This document shows, one piece after another, positions 21,586 to 34,280 of a DNA stretch of 64,000 nt. Position 1 is the first letter of the stretch. Each line of letters begins with the position of its first letter. The notes under the pieces were generated by a model, which saw only the letters and a list, made by a program, of their open reading frames with translations, did no database searches and was not told the origin of the DNA. The position numbers and the translations under genes are program-made. Source of the stretch: Melieria omissa (Eukaryota > Arthropoda > Insecta > Diptera > Ulidiidae); contig OZ020269.1 of the NCBI GenBank assembly GCA_963971225.1, positions 12,610,701-12,674,700 on the forward strand. Direction: 5' to 3'.

Positions 21586-24500
21586 ATGAAATTTAAACAT
21601 GAAATGGGCAGCAGCAGCAGGAGTTGCAGCAGCACTAGCAGCAGCAGCAGTGGCACCACCAATAACCACATCAGCGGCAACAGCGACTTCTACTCAACAA
21701 CAACAACTGCACACAACAGCACAGCTGCGGCCAATGGACGAGTGCCGCGGCGTATTATGTGTCGCTGCTGTCTGTCCGAGCAGCAGCTGGAGCAGTCCCA
21801 GTCCCAGTTACAGTCGCAGCTGGCGACTGCGTTGCACCACGACGACGACGGCATGGAGGAGGATAGCGACACCTTCCACGAGTCATCGACACTGACCGGC
21901 TATGTGTCGCTGGACACGTTGGCCATGGTGGACCTGCGCACCGATCAGGACTCGTCGTTCGGTCATGATGCAGCGCCACTGTCGGCGATGACACTGCTCG
22001 ACTGTCTGAATGCGTGCGCCGGCATTGGTGCCTCGGTTGCTGACGTACTGCTGCCGCAGCACATTTGCCTCGATTGCTGCCACACGCTGGAGACATGCTG
22101 CGAGTTCATACGTTGCGTGCGGAATGCGGACACAATACTGCGTCGACGATGCATGGCGCCGCGTAAGAGGCGCTGGACAAACGGTGGCGGCGTTGAATTG
22201 GAGCGACAGTCCACAGAGGCGGCGAGACGCAGGCGCGCACAACAAAGTGCCAGTGAAGAGGTATGAATGCGTTAATTGAAGGCACAATGATGGCACTTTG
22301 ATTGCATGCATGAAGTATTGATTTTTTTTGTTCTTTATTTATCTTCAATTTGATTGCCATAGAAATTGCAAGTGGGCAAGAAAATCAATGGCAGCAACGT
22401 TGGAGCACAGCTGTGTCAGCGCAAGACAGGTGTTGCTGTGATGGCAACGTCGAGGCGTGCCAGCGACGAGGACGAAGCAGGTGAGTGCAGGAGCTGTGCG
22501 GCGATGAGTCAGCGGCACACGACATAAGTAGTTGAATTGTTGTTGCAATGCAGAGGGCACGTGGCAGGACTTAATGGGGTTGCGTTAAAAAAAAACAAAG
22601 TATATGATTTACATTAGTTGGTGAAATAAATTCTTGGGAAGTAAACTGAGTCATGGCATTTAATTAAACTGCTTCAGTACATGTGAAAGCAATTTTGTAT
22701 ATTTTTTATTTGAATTTTCTTAATCAATAATCCCAGTAAATTCTTTTGTTTTGCAATTTATTGAAATTTTTGCCATATCTTTTATAAGTAACATTTCAAT
22801 TTGATTATTTACTAATTCCCAGTCGATTCGCCAACGCTAGATTTGAGAACTGTGTTGAGTAAACGTTCCAGTATGGGAACCACAAATGGTTCGATTGCTG
22901 CAAATGAGCTCTGCCACGGTAAGAAATCGTTCAGTATATCCAGTATTATTTGTTGCTAGCAAATGATCTTTATGCGGTTTACTTCATGTTTATTTCATAC
23001 ATATGTGTGTGTGTATATTTTTTGCCAGACCTTGTTGCCAAATGTCAAAATGCGAGTCTCAACAAACTAATATCGAAAAGCTGTGATAAGGCCTGCAGTG
23101 CTACATTGCCAGAAGTCGATGGTATGTACAATCTGTATGTGTGTGTGTGTGTGTTTTGAAATGTGATTTGCATGTACCCTGTAGGAAATTTTAAGCATAG
23201 ACTGGTCTTAATATTATTTTACAATTCTAATTCAGTGTTTTAACCCATTTTTTTTGTCCATATTCGAATGAAACTGTTTTTTTTTAATTCAAATTTGGGG
23301 TCAACAAATTTTCCGATTTTTGGTTTTCGAGATATTTGGTGTTTGATTAATCAAAAACCTAACTGTAAATATATATTCTGGCTATAACATTGGTTTTATG
23401 CGAAAAATGTAAATATGTTTTCAAGAGTTTGAACAATTTTTAACAAGACTGCACAGTTACTTTTTTAACTTTGATTGTTTTTTAATGTTTTTCGATACTT
23501 TTGAAATTACAGTCGTGTCTGGATATAGTGAACTAATTATTGCAAGGCCTGTTCACAGTATTGAGGTTGTTCACTATATCAAGGTTAACATTTTTGTTCA
23601 AAAAATCGTTTTATTTGCTTACAATACACTTTTTTTTTTTGCTTGAAATTGCTTTCAAAATTTTGTTTTGGCTCCATGTCGAAATTTGGGTGTTCACTAT
23701 ATCGAGGTGTTCACTATATAGGGTGTTCACTATACCCAGACACGACTGTATGTAAAATATGTTCGATTAATCGAACACTGGGCCGATATGGGTTAATAGT
23801 TGTTTGTGCTTTGGATTAAGTATTTCCTCAAAATAACTTCTAACTAAAAACAATTTATATAAATTTTTGTTCAAATTTTGTTTACCTAAAATGTGCGCTT
23901 AAGCGTTCAATCTCAGCTTTGAGCGCATTTGTAATAATTTTCCCATTGGGCTGTCACGTAAACACGCACTAAGCTGCCTTGGCCAACGTGTTACACCTAC
24001 ACGTTCAAAACACTCATGCTGTGAGCCCACACAGTCGCCGGCTCTGTCTGTTTGTCTGTCTGTCTCTCGAGTAGGAGTCGTGGCGAACGCATAATTTTAC
24101 TTTTCATTGTAGATCTCTGCATCTACAATTATGGTCATGCGGTTATAAAGTTGTTTAGTGTAGCACAGTGTAGCTCACGACCGGAAATGTTAATTGATTG
24201 CTTTAGCTGAGAGCCAAGTTTCGGTTTGTTGGCATATTGCTGATCTAGGCTCAATTATATATTAATGGCAGTTGGATAACAAGAAACAAATGTTTTGTTT
24301 TTTGCCGACTCTCTATGATGTCATACAAATTTTCAGCTTTGTAAACAATGAAAATCGAAATTGCTTTAGTTTTAATGTTCAAATTGTTAATCATGTCAAA
24401 CAGTTGTGTTTCTTTTCTATTTCATAACCCACTTCAACACAGCGTAGGTGGTTAAGTTTTAATCACATTTAATAGCGTTTTTCGTTTGTTAAAGTTGAAT

Positions 24501-27500
24501 ATGATTGCACGCACACACACATACAAACCGCACACAATACTGTCAGCTTAAACAAATCGTTTTATCTTCGATGTCAACAATGACGTCAGTGCGTTGTGAT
24601 AAATTAACGATGCACTAAGATTGAACTATTGAAAGCGTGTTGAATGAAATCATGTTTAATCAACTCGTTAGATGTTATTTATGGTTTTTACAACCTTTTA
24701 AGGCTAAAGGTTGTAAAGGCCTCAAGTTGGTGGCGGACTTAAACAGATGCTGACTTGACGATTTAATAAACGAACAGCAAAGTTTCTTGTATGTGGAGTT
24801 AATGCAAATCTCATTTGAAAAATTAAAAAAAAGCATGGCACAACTTTATATTTCAAGAGTTGACTTCATAATTTATCTTTGAAAGTAATGATAATAGATT
24901 TTATGGCGAGTCAATTAGTTGAAAATACAAATAATTAGTTGAAAATACAAACTGAGTGTCTGGTCTAAAGAATTTGTTTGTCTAAACTGTTACTTATGTT
25001 ACAATGTTTTTGTATGACTTTAAGAAAGGAATATAAAACCCACAGTATAATTTCATTAGTAAATAATACAAAATCACACTTTTTGCTTTGAAAGTTATGA
25101 AAATGTTTATTCTAAAAAAAAAATGTTTATTTATTTTATATTTTTTTTAATTTATAATTTTTATTTTTTTATTTATTTTTATGGTTTATTCTAAACACAA
25201 TTTTTTATTTATTTTATATTTTTTTCATTTATAATTTTTATTTTTTTATTTATTTTTATGCTTTTTATTGAATGCTTGGTCTAAGAAATTTTTTTTGTCT
25301 GAACTGTTACTTGTTTTAGTGGCGCACCCAGAATTTCATTTTGGAATATTCTGTATTCAGTTTCTAATCAAAATTTTTGTAACAAACAAATATGTATTTT
25401 GGGTTGGAACACTGAAAACCCCTCTTGCATGCGCCTCTGGCCCTCTTAAAGCTTTTGTAGATAGGTAGGAAGGAGTGGTTGCTATAAGGCAGAGCCCACT
25501 TAGACCATAATCAATCGAGCATAAAGCCGCTCACTAATTAAATCAGTTTGAGCTTCTCACAAAGCTTAGAAGACTATGAATAGTGTCAGGGCTGGATCAC
25601 CCAGATTATTGTAGAAGAAGTTGCCCAGGTAATGAATTCTTTTGGATAAAGCAGAAAAAGTAGCTTAAAACTCAAGTGCATTTGCTTCCTCTTTCTTGTT
25701 CATAAAACTAAGACAGAATTCGTTTGAAAACAGTCCCAACCTTAAAAGTTGGTGGCAATTAAGCAGTGATCCGCCAGAACACCGATCTGGTCCCTATTAA
25801 GTGAGAGAAGTTTGGCCAAATTTAGCTTTTGTGAGACACTGACAAAAAAATTTTTCAATACACAATTTATTTTCACTACTTAAGAATCAAAATTTCAAAG
25901 ATACAAAAAATTTCGAAGATTGGAAATTTGAAAAAAGGTTTGGTGTATTAAGAATCAAAATTCCAAAGATAAAAGATTTGTTTTTATTATTATTTTTTAT
26001 TATTTCTTCAACTTCAATATTATTATTTTTTATTATTTTTCAACTTCAATAATGTGAAAAAACGGTTTGGTGTATTAAGAATCAAAATTTCGAAGATACA
26101 AAATTTGTTATTATAATTTTTATTTTTTCTTCAATTTCAATAATGTGAAAACAGGTTTGGGCCAAATTGAGCTTGTATACGATTTTAACAGAAAAATTGT
26201 TGGATCCGCGGTATATTTTCACTACTTATGAATCAAAATTTCGAAGATCAAAAAAGTTGTTATTATTCTTTTATTATTTCTTCAACTTCCATAATATGAA
26301 AAAAGATCTGGTGTATTAAGAATCAAAGTTTCGAAAATCAAAAAAAATTTGTTATTATTATTTTTTATTATTTCTTCAACTTCCATAATATGAAAAAAGA
26401 TCTGGTGTATTAAGAATCAAAATTTCGAAAATCACAAAAATTTTTTATTATTTTTTTTTTTTATTTCTTCAACTTCAATAAAGTGAAAAAAGGTTTTTCA
26501 AGAATCAAAATTTCGAAAATCACAAAAACTTGTTATTATTTTTTATTATTTCTTCAACTTCCATAATATGAAAAAAGATCTGGTGTATTAAGAATCAAAA
26601 TTTCGAAAATCACAAAAATTTTGTATTATTATTTTTTATTATTTCTTCCACTCCAATAATATGAAAAAAGGTTTGGGCCAAATTTAACAATTTTTGAATC
26701 CACGGTATATTTTCACTACTTAAGAATCGAAATTTCGAAAATCAAAAATTTTGTATTTAACATATTTACTCAACTTTAATAATATAAAAAAATGGTTGGT
26801 GTATAGCTGTGAGTATAAGAAAATAAATACAATTTTACAAAAAAGGAGGATTACTTATCTCTCACTTCCTAACAAACCTTTGGAACTCCCACCTTTTACA
26901 ATTCCCCAACTTACATGAATAGGAAGTAAGGTTTTTTCGGAAAGCTTAAATTTTGCATATATCCTAATTGTTTAGTATCAGCACGACTGCATAAGTCCAC
27001 ACAAGTATGAAATTTAGTTTTTTCGGAAACCTTAAATTTTCCATAAATACTTAATACGATTTTTCTGCACAAACATTGCTTCTACACCACAAAACCGTCT
27101 TCACAAACTTTTCTAACAAAAGTATAATTTGTGACCTCACTCAAGCCTCACATACAATTTTGTTTGACTCCCCAAAGTGTATTAAATTATTATGAACAGT
27201 TCTTTTTTCAACAATGAATGAATAAAGTTATTAATTTATAGATTATTTTTATTTCGACTTTGTTTCGCAGATACCTTGGGCGCAATAGAACGTTCGTCGC
27301 TGCGTTCGTTGGACAGTGGCATTGAGATTGATGACGATTCAAGTGCGAGTAAACCAAAAGACAACAACAACTCCGCTGATGTGAGCATACAGTGCCATTA
27401 CGAGGAGTATGAGGGCCACACGTATGTGGTGTCGGCGGCATTGTCACAGGATCTGCAGCGATTTCATCGCAGCACACGCAAAACAACGGGCCAAACATAT

Positions 27501-29904
27501 AAATGCGGTTTTTGCATATTCGAATGCATTGCTCAGAGCGATCTGCACAAACACAATCAAATTCATTTGGGTGAGCAATCAACTCAACAAAAAACTTGTT
27601 GAAAAGACAAATTCATAAATGTTTTCACTACTTGCAGGTCCGCCGCAGTACAGTTGCCGCATTTGCCAATTTGTTTGCCATTTCAGACACCTTTTGGTGC
27701 AGCACATGTCGGCCGCCCATTGCGACGTCTGCGACATCGTCGACGAGGGTATGTAGTGCATATCGCACACGCACTACAAAAGTGACACAACTCAAAATTT
27801 GTCATTTTCGGGTTTATGTGTTAATATTGTGCACAATGCATAAATCTACCAATCAGCAAATGCTCAGTATATTTTGTTGTTGTTAACTGGTACAAAAATA
27901 CAGTTAGGTCTCTTTTCATGTCAGAAGTTTGATGCTATTTGATTGCTGCAGCTCAATGCAAAGTCCTCAATGCAGAGTCCTAACTCAAATTGTGTCACTT
28001 TTGACGTAATAAATTTTTGTTAAAGTTAATTTTAAGCAAAATTCTGCCAGTTTTTGTATATATTTTTAATTATTAAAATTAATTATGAATTTTCAACATT
28101 TTTCTTTCAACTTTTTAGCTGTGATTTATAAGTAATTATTAAATTCAGAAAAAGTGGCATAACTTGAAATAGTTTCGTAATTATTGAATTAAAATATCAT
28201 CAAAACAGTCACAACTCAAAATTTTGGATTTTTTAGTGTAAAATAAAAAAAAAATTCTTCCAACTTTTCATAAAGCATAATCTGTAAGGATTTTCTACTG
28301 AACGGTCTATTCGTTATTTAAAAAAAATGTTTATTTAGCTCAAAAACAGTTTTTTGCGTTTCCTGAAAAATCACAAATTTTGAGTTGTGTCACTTTTGTT
28401 GTGCGTGTGCGATATGTTGTTGTTGCGTATATGCCGGCATAATTGTTATAAATAGATGACGGCACACATAGTACGCGGTAGCGCATTCTTAGCGCTTGTC
28501 GCGGCATTACACACACAAACACACACACTGACACACAGCAAACCAAAGTGCGGCGCTTACCGGCGCGTTTGGGGTATTTGAACTGAAACCAAAATAAACG
28601 TGCACGTAATACTGCTGATAACAATGCCGCTCGTTTAAATGTATCGTTTAGTGTTCTCATGAATGTCGCACTTTGTCTCACTTCAGCTGATTACAACAAC
28701 GACGAGCTGAGCGCGCAAGTCACCGCCATCAATGGCTACGCGCACACCCCAACCAAATATCACTGCCATCTCTGTGCACGATACCTCATCAGTGCGGATG
28801 CCTTGCAGCAACATTTGGAATCGCACAAAGGTGCATATTGCAATTTCAGTTTTACTTATCTCAATTTACAATGCATTTGCTAATATTTTTCAGTTTACTG
28901 CCAGTGCACAGTGTGCGCGTTTAAGAGTTCAACGCGCGAAAATGTGTTGGAGCACATGGCCAAGGAGCACAAGATGCTGGTGGATCGGCGTTTGGCTGGT
29001 AAGTTGAGCAAAGAAAAGATTTGTAAATCCTTTTCATAGTCAAAACTTTTACTTCTGTAGTCAAGTATGTGCCGCTGCGCCGCAGAACCAGCGAGCAGCT
29101 GTCCAAACCTGCGCCAAGTCCAACGCCCGCTGTTGCTCTACCCGCCGCATTGCCCCATTCTGCGCCAAAGCCCACAACAAATGACAATAAACATCGTAAA
29201 CATTTGTGTCAATTTTGCGGTAAGTCAATGCTCCCACACCACCACAACTTCAAGTTAGCACTAACCTTTAAATTTTTACAGGCAAATGCTTCGAGCGCCG
29301 CTTTCATTTGCTCAAGCACGAGTACAAGGTGCATCGGCTGGACATCGACGCCATGGACACGCTGAAGCATAAAATGTTCAAAAGCAATTCGGCCAAACAT
29401 GCGCAGCTGAAATATCTGCGTCAGCGCAAAGCTGCACAGATCGAGCACGGCGCCAGCAAGTTCCAGTGTGACATTTGTGCCGCTGACTTTCGCTTCAACT
29501 TTGAGCTCAAGTACCATATGCGCACGCACAAAGCAACAACAACAATAGCGTCGTGCAACTCGGACCAGCTGGTGACCAGCTCCACTGAGTGCGCTGATGT
29601 GTGGTCGGATAGCGGCCAGCAGCAGCAGCAACAGCAACAGGCACGTGGCACCAAAGCGCTGAGCTGCCTGAACTATGCGCAGGCAGTGCGCGAAGCCATC
29701 GAGTGCGGCAGCAGCGATCGACAGCTAAGCAGCGATCAGTTCAATTTGCTGGAGCTAGTCACACAGCCGCCGCCCATGCGCTCGCTGGATGCCAGCCCCA
29801 GCAGCAGCAATCATAGCGGCGACATCAACTACGACGATCAGCTGTACGTGAACGAATTCGATCTGGGTTTGCTGGATTTCAGTGGCGGCCTGGTGGGCTT
29901 CTAA
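21586..29904 (+). CDS. ZAD-C2H2 zinc-finger protein
   Basis: Probable nuclear DNA-binding factor. Ten exons fit in frame: 21586-22260, 22363-22480, 22823-22918, 23029-23121, 27271-27570, 27638-27748, 28687-28830, 28894-28998, 29061-29219 and 29282-29904, giving 807 residues. I start at the first ATG of the frame (21586). After a Ser/Thr-rich head, a ZAD runs from about residue 58 to 188, with CRCC (C59, C62) and CLDC (C161, C164); it is longer than usual because of a Gln/Asp-rich insert. Six C2H2 fingers follow, starting YKCGFC, YSCRIC, YHCHLC, QCTVC, HLCQFC and FQCDIC; the fifth is split by the last intron. The tail has poly-Gln and acidic stretches. The ZAD family is greatly expanded in insects, and I cannot name the orthologue. 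Intron 4 is 4.1 kb and filled with repeats. Confidence 0.9.
23240..23796. mobile_element. TTAA-flanked MITE-like element in intron 4, carrying a nested element
   Basis: TTAA occurs at 23240-23243 followed by cccattt, and atggg precedes TTAA at 23793-23796. The outline (TTAA duplication, CCCAT ends) is like piggyBac-type MITEs, but the inverted ends match over only about five bases. The nested element at 23510-23748 lies inside it. Confidence 0.45.
23508..23750. mobile_element. Tc1/mariner-pogo-type MITE with TA duplication
   Basis: Element 23510-23748 is flanked by TA on both sides. Left end cagtcgtgtctggatatagt, and the right end reverse-complemented gives cagtcgtgtctgggtatagt; about 24 of 25 terminal bases match. 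The word ttcactata recurs several times inside (23559-23731). No coding capacity. A TA target and CAGT-starting ends fit the pogo/Tigger branch. Confidence 0.75.
25100..25260. repeat. Short AT-rich direct duplication in intron 4
   Basis: The stretch with tttatttattttatatttttt occurs twice about 80 bp apart (near 25125 and 25204), followed each time by ataatttttatttttttatt. Confidence 0.6.
25855..26790. repeat. Degenerate AT-rich tandem repeat in intron 4 (unit ~90-125 bp)
   Basis: The landmark gtgtattaagaatcaaa begins at about 25943, 26070, 26311, 26405 and 26583, and each unit ends with attatttcttcaacttc. Spacings of 127, 241, 94 and 178 imply unit loss or length variation around 90-125 bp. 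About eight recognisable units. Confidence 0.75.
27759..28416. mobile_element. Inverted-repeat element in intron 6 of the zinc-finger gene
   Basis: About 658 bp with ~50-bp ends in inverted orientation. The left end catatcgcacacgcactaca and the reverse-complemented right end catatcgcacacgcacaaca continue nearly identically through aaaagtgacacaactcaaaa. Related words (cacaactcaaaatttt near 28209, gtgtcactttt near 27992) repeat inside. It begins only 10 bases after the exon 6 donor (27749). Superfamily unknown; no convincing target duplication or coding capacity. Confidence 0.7.
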
Positions 29905-30779
29905 GGTGGCTGAAGGCAAACTTAATGCTTAAGCGTAATGACGCAAAACTACGAATTCATTTGAGGAGCGCTAAAGCTTCAGAGACTGAGCAAAGCGAAA
30001 AGCAATACAAACATGGCATAAGCAATGGCTTCAAGTAGGAAGCGGCAATATTTTCAACCTCCCACCCCTAAGGGAACTCATACACATGACGCGTGCATGT
30101 GACAAGTGACATTTTTGCCAGCAACTTTTCTACTGTATTAACACTTATTAATTCATATTGAACTGCTAACAATAATCATGTTTACTTTTAACACACATCT
30201 CATCTACTTATGTTCAGTCAAGGTCGGACGTGCAATATGATTGCATCGATGTCTGTCGAGTCGTATAAGCTAAGCTGTTTAGTGAAATAGGCTCTTACTT
30301 ATTCAGTTGCTCAAGCTAAAAGTATTATCGTTCGCATTATGTAAACACAAACAAAAACACAAACACAAACACACTTTGTTTAGAAATTAATTTGCTTAAC
30401 TTTATGTACTTTAAGGCTTTACAAAATTATTTATTTTAGTGCGTAAGTTTCGTCTGTAGCACTTACCAAGTAGTTGGCTTTTTTATATATACAACAACAA
30501 CAACAACAAGAACATTAGCATTTTTTACTAATACACAAAAATCTGATTTACAGCAATATTAATAAAAACAAATTAAAATTGCGGCATTAAAAACATGATT
30601 GTTGTTATTGTTGAGATGGGAGAAGGGGAAATTTTAAGAAATTTTTAAAAAATTGAAAATATTGTGCAAAGGGTAAAAAAATTTGATTAAGTTAGGGACA
30701 AAAGGAATACATATCAGTAAGAAATAAGAAAAAAAAATTGAAGGAAATAAAATAACATCAAAAGTTCTAAAAAGTTTAG
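29905..30779 (+). other. 3' UTR and flank of the zinc-finger gene
   Basis: The first strong polyadenylation signal is AATAAA at 30561-30566. A CAA microsatellite lies near 30491-30508. No other gene is seen. Confidence 0.5.
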
Positions 30780-31328
30780 TTAACCCTTTCGCTACATCTT
30801 TTTACTGAGGAAAGTTAAATTTAAATTTCAAAAAATATTATTAAATTTTTTGTTATTTTGAATTTTACGTTTTAGGCTTCTATGTGGTTATATTAGCAAC
30901 ATTCCATAAGAAATTGTTTAATTTTTTTGCGGACCCTGTATTTAAGAGTGTTTTCTATGAGAGCAACAACATGTCATATTTACTTAAACATAAAACTTTT
31001 TACGCATAACGAAAATTTGAATATTTCTTCATTTATTTCAGCCAAAATTAAAAAAAAAATATCTAAATTTAAAGAAAACGTCAAATTAAAAGGTTCTCTA
31101 ATGTGTTTCTGCTTCTTCTTCTTTTACTATGTCAAGATATACCATTAAAAAAACATGTATACTTTTCTTCTTTAAACTTAAATATTCAGTTTATTAATTT
31201 CGTATATTTCCTAAAACTTCCATCTATTCTAAGGACCAATAAAAATATTTATTCCTGGAACCATAGAAGGTTCAGACGTCCACAAAGTAACATGTTGCCA
31301 TATGGCAACCAAATAGCCAAAGGGTAAA
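30780..31328. mobile_element. Possible TTAA-type MITE with internal palindrome
   Basis: TTAA at 30780-30783 is followed by ccctttcgctacat; the right end at 31324, reverse-complemented, reads ccctttggctattt, with TAAA where TTAA would be expected. The internal perfect palindrome gttgccatatggcaac lies at 31294-31309. The inverted ends match at 11 of 14 bases. Confidence 0.4.
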
Positions 31329-31399
31329 TTTTTGAGTGTGAAAACTGTTGTTGCACTCTTGTAGATAAGTTAGGTTAGTTTAGGTTATAAGTCGAAGAG

Positions 31400-32050
31400 A
31401 TGTGTGCATTTCCACTAGGAGATTCTTTTGGGTTCATTGTGATTCCCTTCATTTCAGAGATCCGTTGTCCTTCCTTATCTGTTGGGTTTCCTGTAGATAC
31501 AGACGATATATTTTTGGGTACCATTTGGTCTTGGCAAAGAAATTCCTTAAATCAATAATCTGTGTATCAGCTATTTCCACAAGTTCATCGAAGAATCTGG
31601 CCCGAGAGTCTGAAACCGTAGTTCCTGCAGAGACTTGATCTTGGCAAGGAAATTGTTCAGATCAGTAATCCGTGCATCAGCTTTTTTTGCGAGTCCAACG
31701 AAAAAGCTGATCCCAGCAGTCCGGAGCCTTCGTTGATATAGTGATGAACAGTGGACAGATCGATAGATTCCAATGCATCCATTTTCCTTTCTCGTGTTCG
31801 TCACACCAAGAGATAACAGGTTGTCCACAACTTGGTCCTTCCGCCTGAGACATGGTCATCTTCTTCTCTGTGGACCTCCAAAAACCGCGTTGAACATCTT
31901 TTTCGCCGGAGTTTCGTCGTTCATAGCTGCCTGAAGATTAGCTGTGCTACATCCATATCCATATTTCAACAGCTCGTACAGCTCCTTCTTGGTTCATATT
32001 CGATAGTTGTCGCCAACACGAAGAGGGTCAAAGATTTTGCATATCAAAAA
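31400..32050 (-). mobile_element. Second decayed LINE C-terminal tail
   Basis: Minus-strand reading from about 32040 gives KIFDPLRVGDNYRI, then TPAKKMFNAVFGG, a broken RRR-PCL piece and KDQVVDNLLSLGVTN. This is the same polyprotein tail as at 900-1212, with stops and frameshifts. Frame continues to 31571 with no recognisable domain. Inactive. Confidence 0.6.
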
Positions 32051-32349
32051 GTTGACAAAAATCAACAAAATTTTCAACAACGGGAGGAGATCTTTTGATT
32101 GTGTTTTGGGCTACAATTTGTGACTTTGGAACTTTGATGAAATTGTGAAATCTGAATTTTATAGTTGCTTTGTTTTATTTACTCATTATTTATTTACAAA
32201 TTCTGTATTCACAGGATTTTTTTTAATTGTTTTAATACTTGTTTTTACAAACACTGAGTTCATAAAGTTTTCCTTTAACCAATTTAACGTAATTCTCCAC
32301 TCAATGGAATGTTTTAATGAATACATTTTTAGTTTAAATTCAATGAACA
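32051..32349. other. AT-rich spacer left of a LINE insertion
   Basis: Nothing recognised. It separates the minus-strand LINE tail from the plus-strand LINE. Confidence 0.4.
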
Positions 32350-34280
32350 ACTTTTACCTTTATGGACATTGAAGGAGCTTTCGATAATGCCAACTTTCAA
32401 TCAATGGTTTCAGCCCTCGCAAATAGAGGTACTAACCAAAAAATAACCAAATGGATAGGAAAAGTCCTTAGCCAAAGAACGATTAAAGCCAACTTAGGGT
32501 CTGTGGAGCTAAGTATCAACGCTGTAAAAGGCTGCCCACAAGGAGGGGTTCTATCTCCTCTTCTATGGTCTATACTAGTTGATGACTTAGTTAAACTTCT
32601 CAACTCAAACGGCTTCAAAACCCTAGGATTCGCTGATGATCTGGTTGTAATAATAATGGGCACTCATGAAGACACACTAAGTGACTTAATGCAGAAAGCC
32701 CTAAACGACACATGGTGCTGGTGTAGGGCTGAAGGGTTATCAATCAACCCCGGCAAAACTACAATTGTACCATTTACAAGAAGGAGGAAACTAAATCTTC
32801 CGAATCTCAAAATCAATAATACGGTCATTCCCCTAAAAGAAGAGTTTAAGTATCTAGGCATCACTCTAGATCGAAAGCTCACTTGGGAACCTCACCTAAA
32901 CTCCACACTTAAAAAGGCGACCAAAGCACTGTGGACAACAAACCGTAGCCTTGGCAAATCTTGGGGCCTATCACCCAAAATGACGAACTGGGTCTACACT
33001 CAAATGATTAGACCCATCATTCTATACGGTGCTTTAGTATGGTGGGGCAAAAAAAATCAGAGCGGCTTGCATGCCTCAGTATTACAGGGGCTATGAAAAC
33101 GACCCCGACTGCAGGCATGGAAGCACTAATTAACCTTATACCTCTTCATTTAGCCATCCAAGAGGAAGTGCTATCGAGTGCACTCACACTACACAGGCAC
33201 AATGGATTCAAACAAGGCAACCTCACAGGTCACCTGGGTTAGTATACCCAAATAGAGAATACTCTCTATAAAGCAGCTTGTCTTGACATCATAGAACCCC
33301 AACTAAGTCACGTGAAGAAGTATACAATAAACTTCCCGACTAGGGGATGTGGGGCAACAATCCAGTATGGTTAAACGATGACTCACAAAAATGGTACACC
33401 GATGGCTCCAAAACCTCTACTGGTGTAGGAGCTGGCATAGTGGGACCAACAGTCAAAACATTCTTTTCATTAAGCGACGACACATCCATATTTCAAGCCG
33501 AACTCTTTGCAATAATAAAGGCAGTTCGGATCATCACCAAAGGTAATCCCAAAGGAGACAAAATTACAATACTCTCGGACAACCTTTCAGTCTTAAAAGC
33601 TCTGGACAGCTACTCTTTCTCATCGAAAACCCTCTTGGATTGCCACAAGGAGCTCAACAACCTAGGTACACGAAACCGTGTAGTTTTGGTTTGGATACCG
33701 GGGCATGAGGGCCATGAAGGCAATGAAATGGCGGACGCACAAGCCAAAAAGGGAGCAGAGAGCCCATTCATAGGGCCAGCCCCGATGTTCGCGTTTAGCA
33801 AAAAAGATCTGAAACAGGACATCAAAAACTGGACGCAAAAACGCAAGCAGATATACTGGAGTAACTTGGAAGGTCTACACCACTCCAAAAAGTTCCTAAA
33901 CTTCAACAGAGAGAGAGCTATCTCTGCTCTAGATCTCAACAGAAGCCAACTTAGGACTCTATGTGGTGCTGAAACAGGCCACTTTTTCTGTAACAACCAC
34001 CTCTACAAACTTGGTCTTACCGACAGCAGAATATGCAGATTCTGCCAGGAAGCTGACGAAACAATGGAACACATCATTACCAACTGTCCTGCCTTGACAC
34101 ACAGACGTGCAAAGTTTCTAGGGAAACACAGCCTCGGTGAAGAGGACCTGATGCAAATATCGCAGAAAGGTCTGATTCCATACCTGAGCATATAAAACAC
34201 CAGATGATTTAAGGAGCACAATAAACCTCTCAGGTTGCGGTGCACAAGGACGTTGCCCAACCCATAATCATTACGTTACA
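32350..34280 (+). mobile_element. 5'-truncated non-LTR retrotransposon with RT and RNase H
   Basis: The element starts inside the reverse transcriptase. The frame 32362-33096 has motif A DIEGAFDN, GCPQGGVLSPLLW and the active-site box FADD. Frameshifts follow, then frame 33347-34195 has RNase H residues (YTDGSK, QAELFAI, ILSDN, HEGHEGNEMAD) and a terminal CRFC...H...C zinc knuckle. RNase H downstream of RT places it in the I/LOA/R1 group rather than Jockey. The 3' end is near 34280, after AATAAA at about 34221 and short att/tta-rich repeats. No poly-A tail or clear target duplication. Confidence 0.85.
32362..34195 (+). pseudogene. Broken retrotransposon polyprotein (RT-RNase H)
   Basis: The reading frame is interrupted. 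A frame change occurs at the A8 run near 33046-33053, where GALVWWGKK must pass into a second frame (QKKSERLACLSITGAMKTTPTA). A stop falls at 33240 within ...LTGHLG. A further frame change just before 33347 is needed to join FPTRG to the RNase H part. Without the N-terminal RT and any endonuclease it cannot be active. Homopolymer slippage or sequencing error could explain the first break but not all three. Confidence 0.8.
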
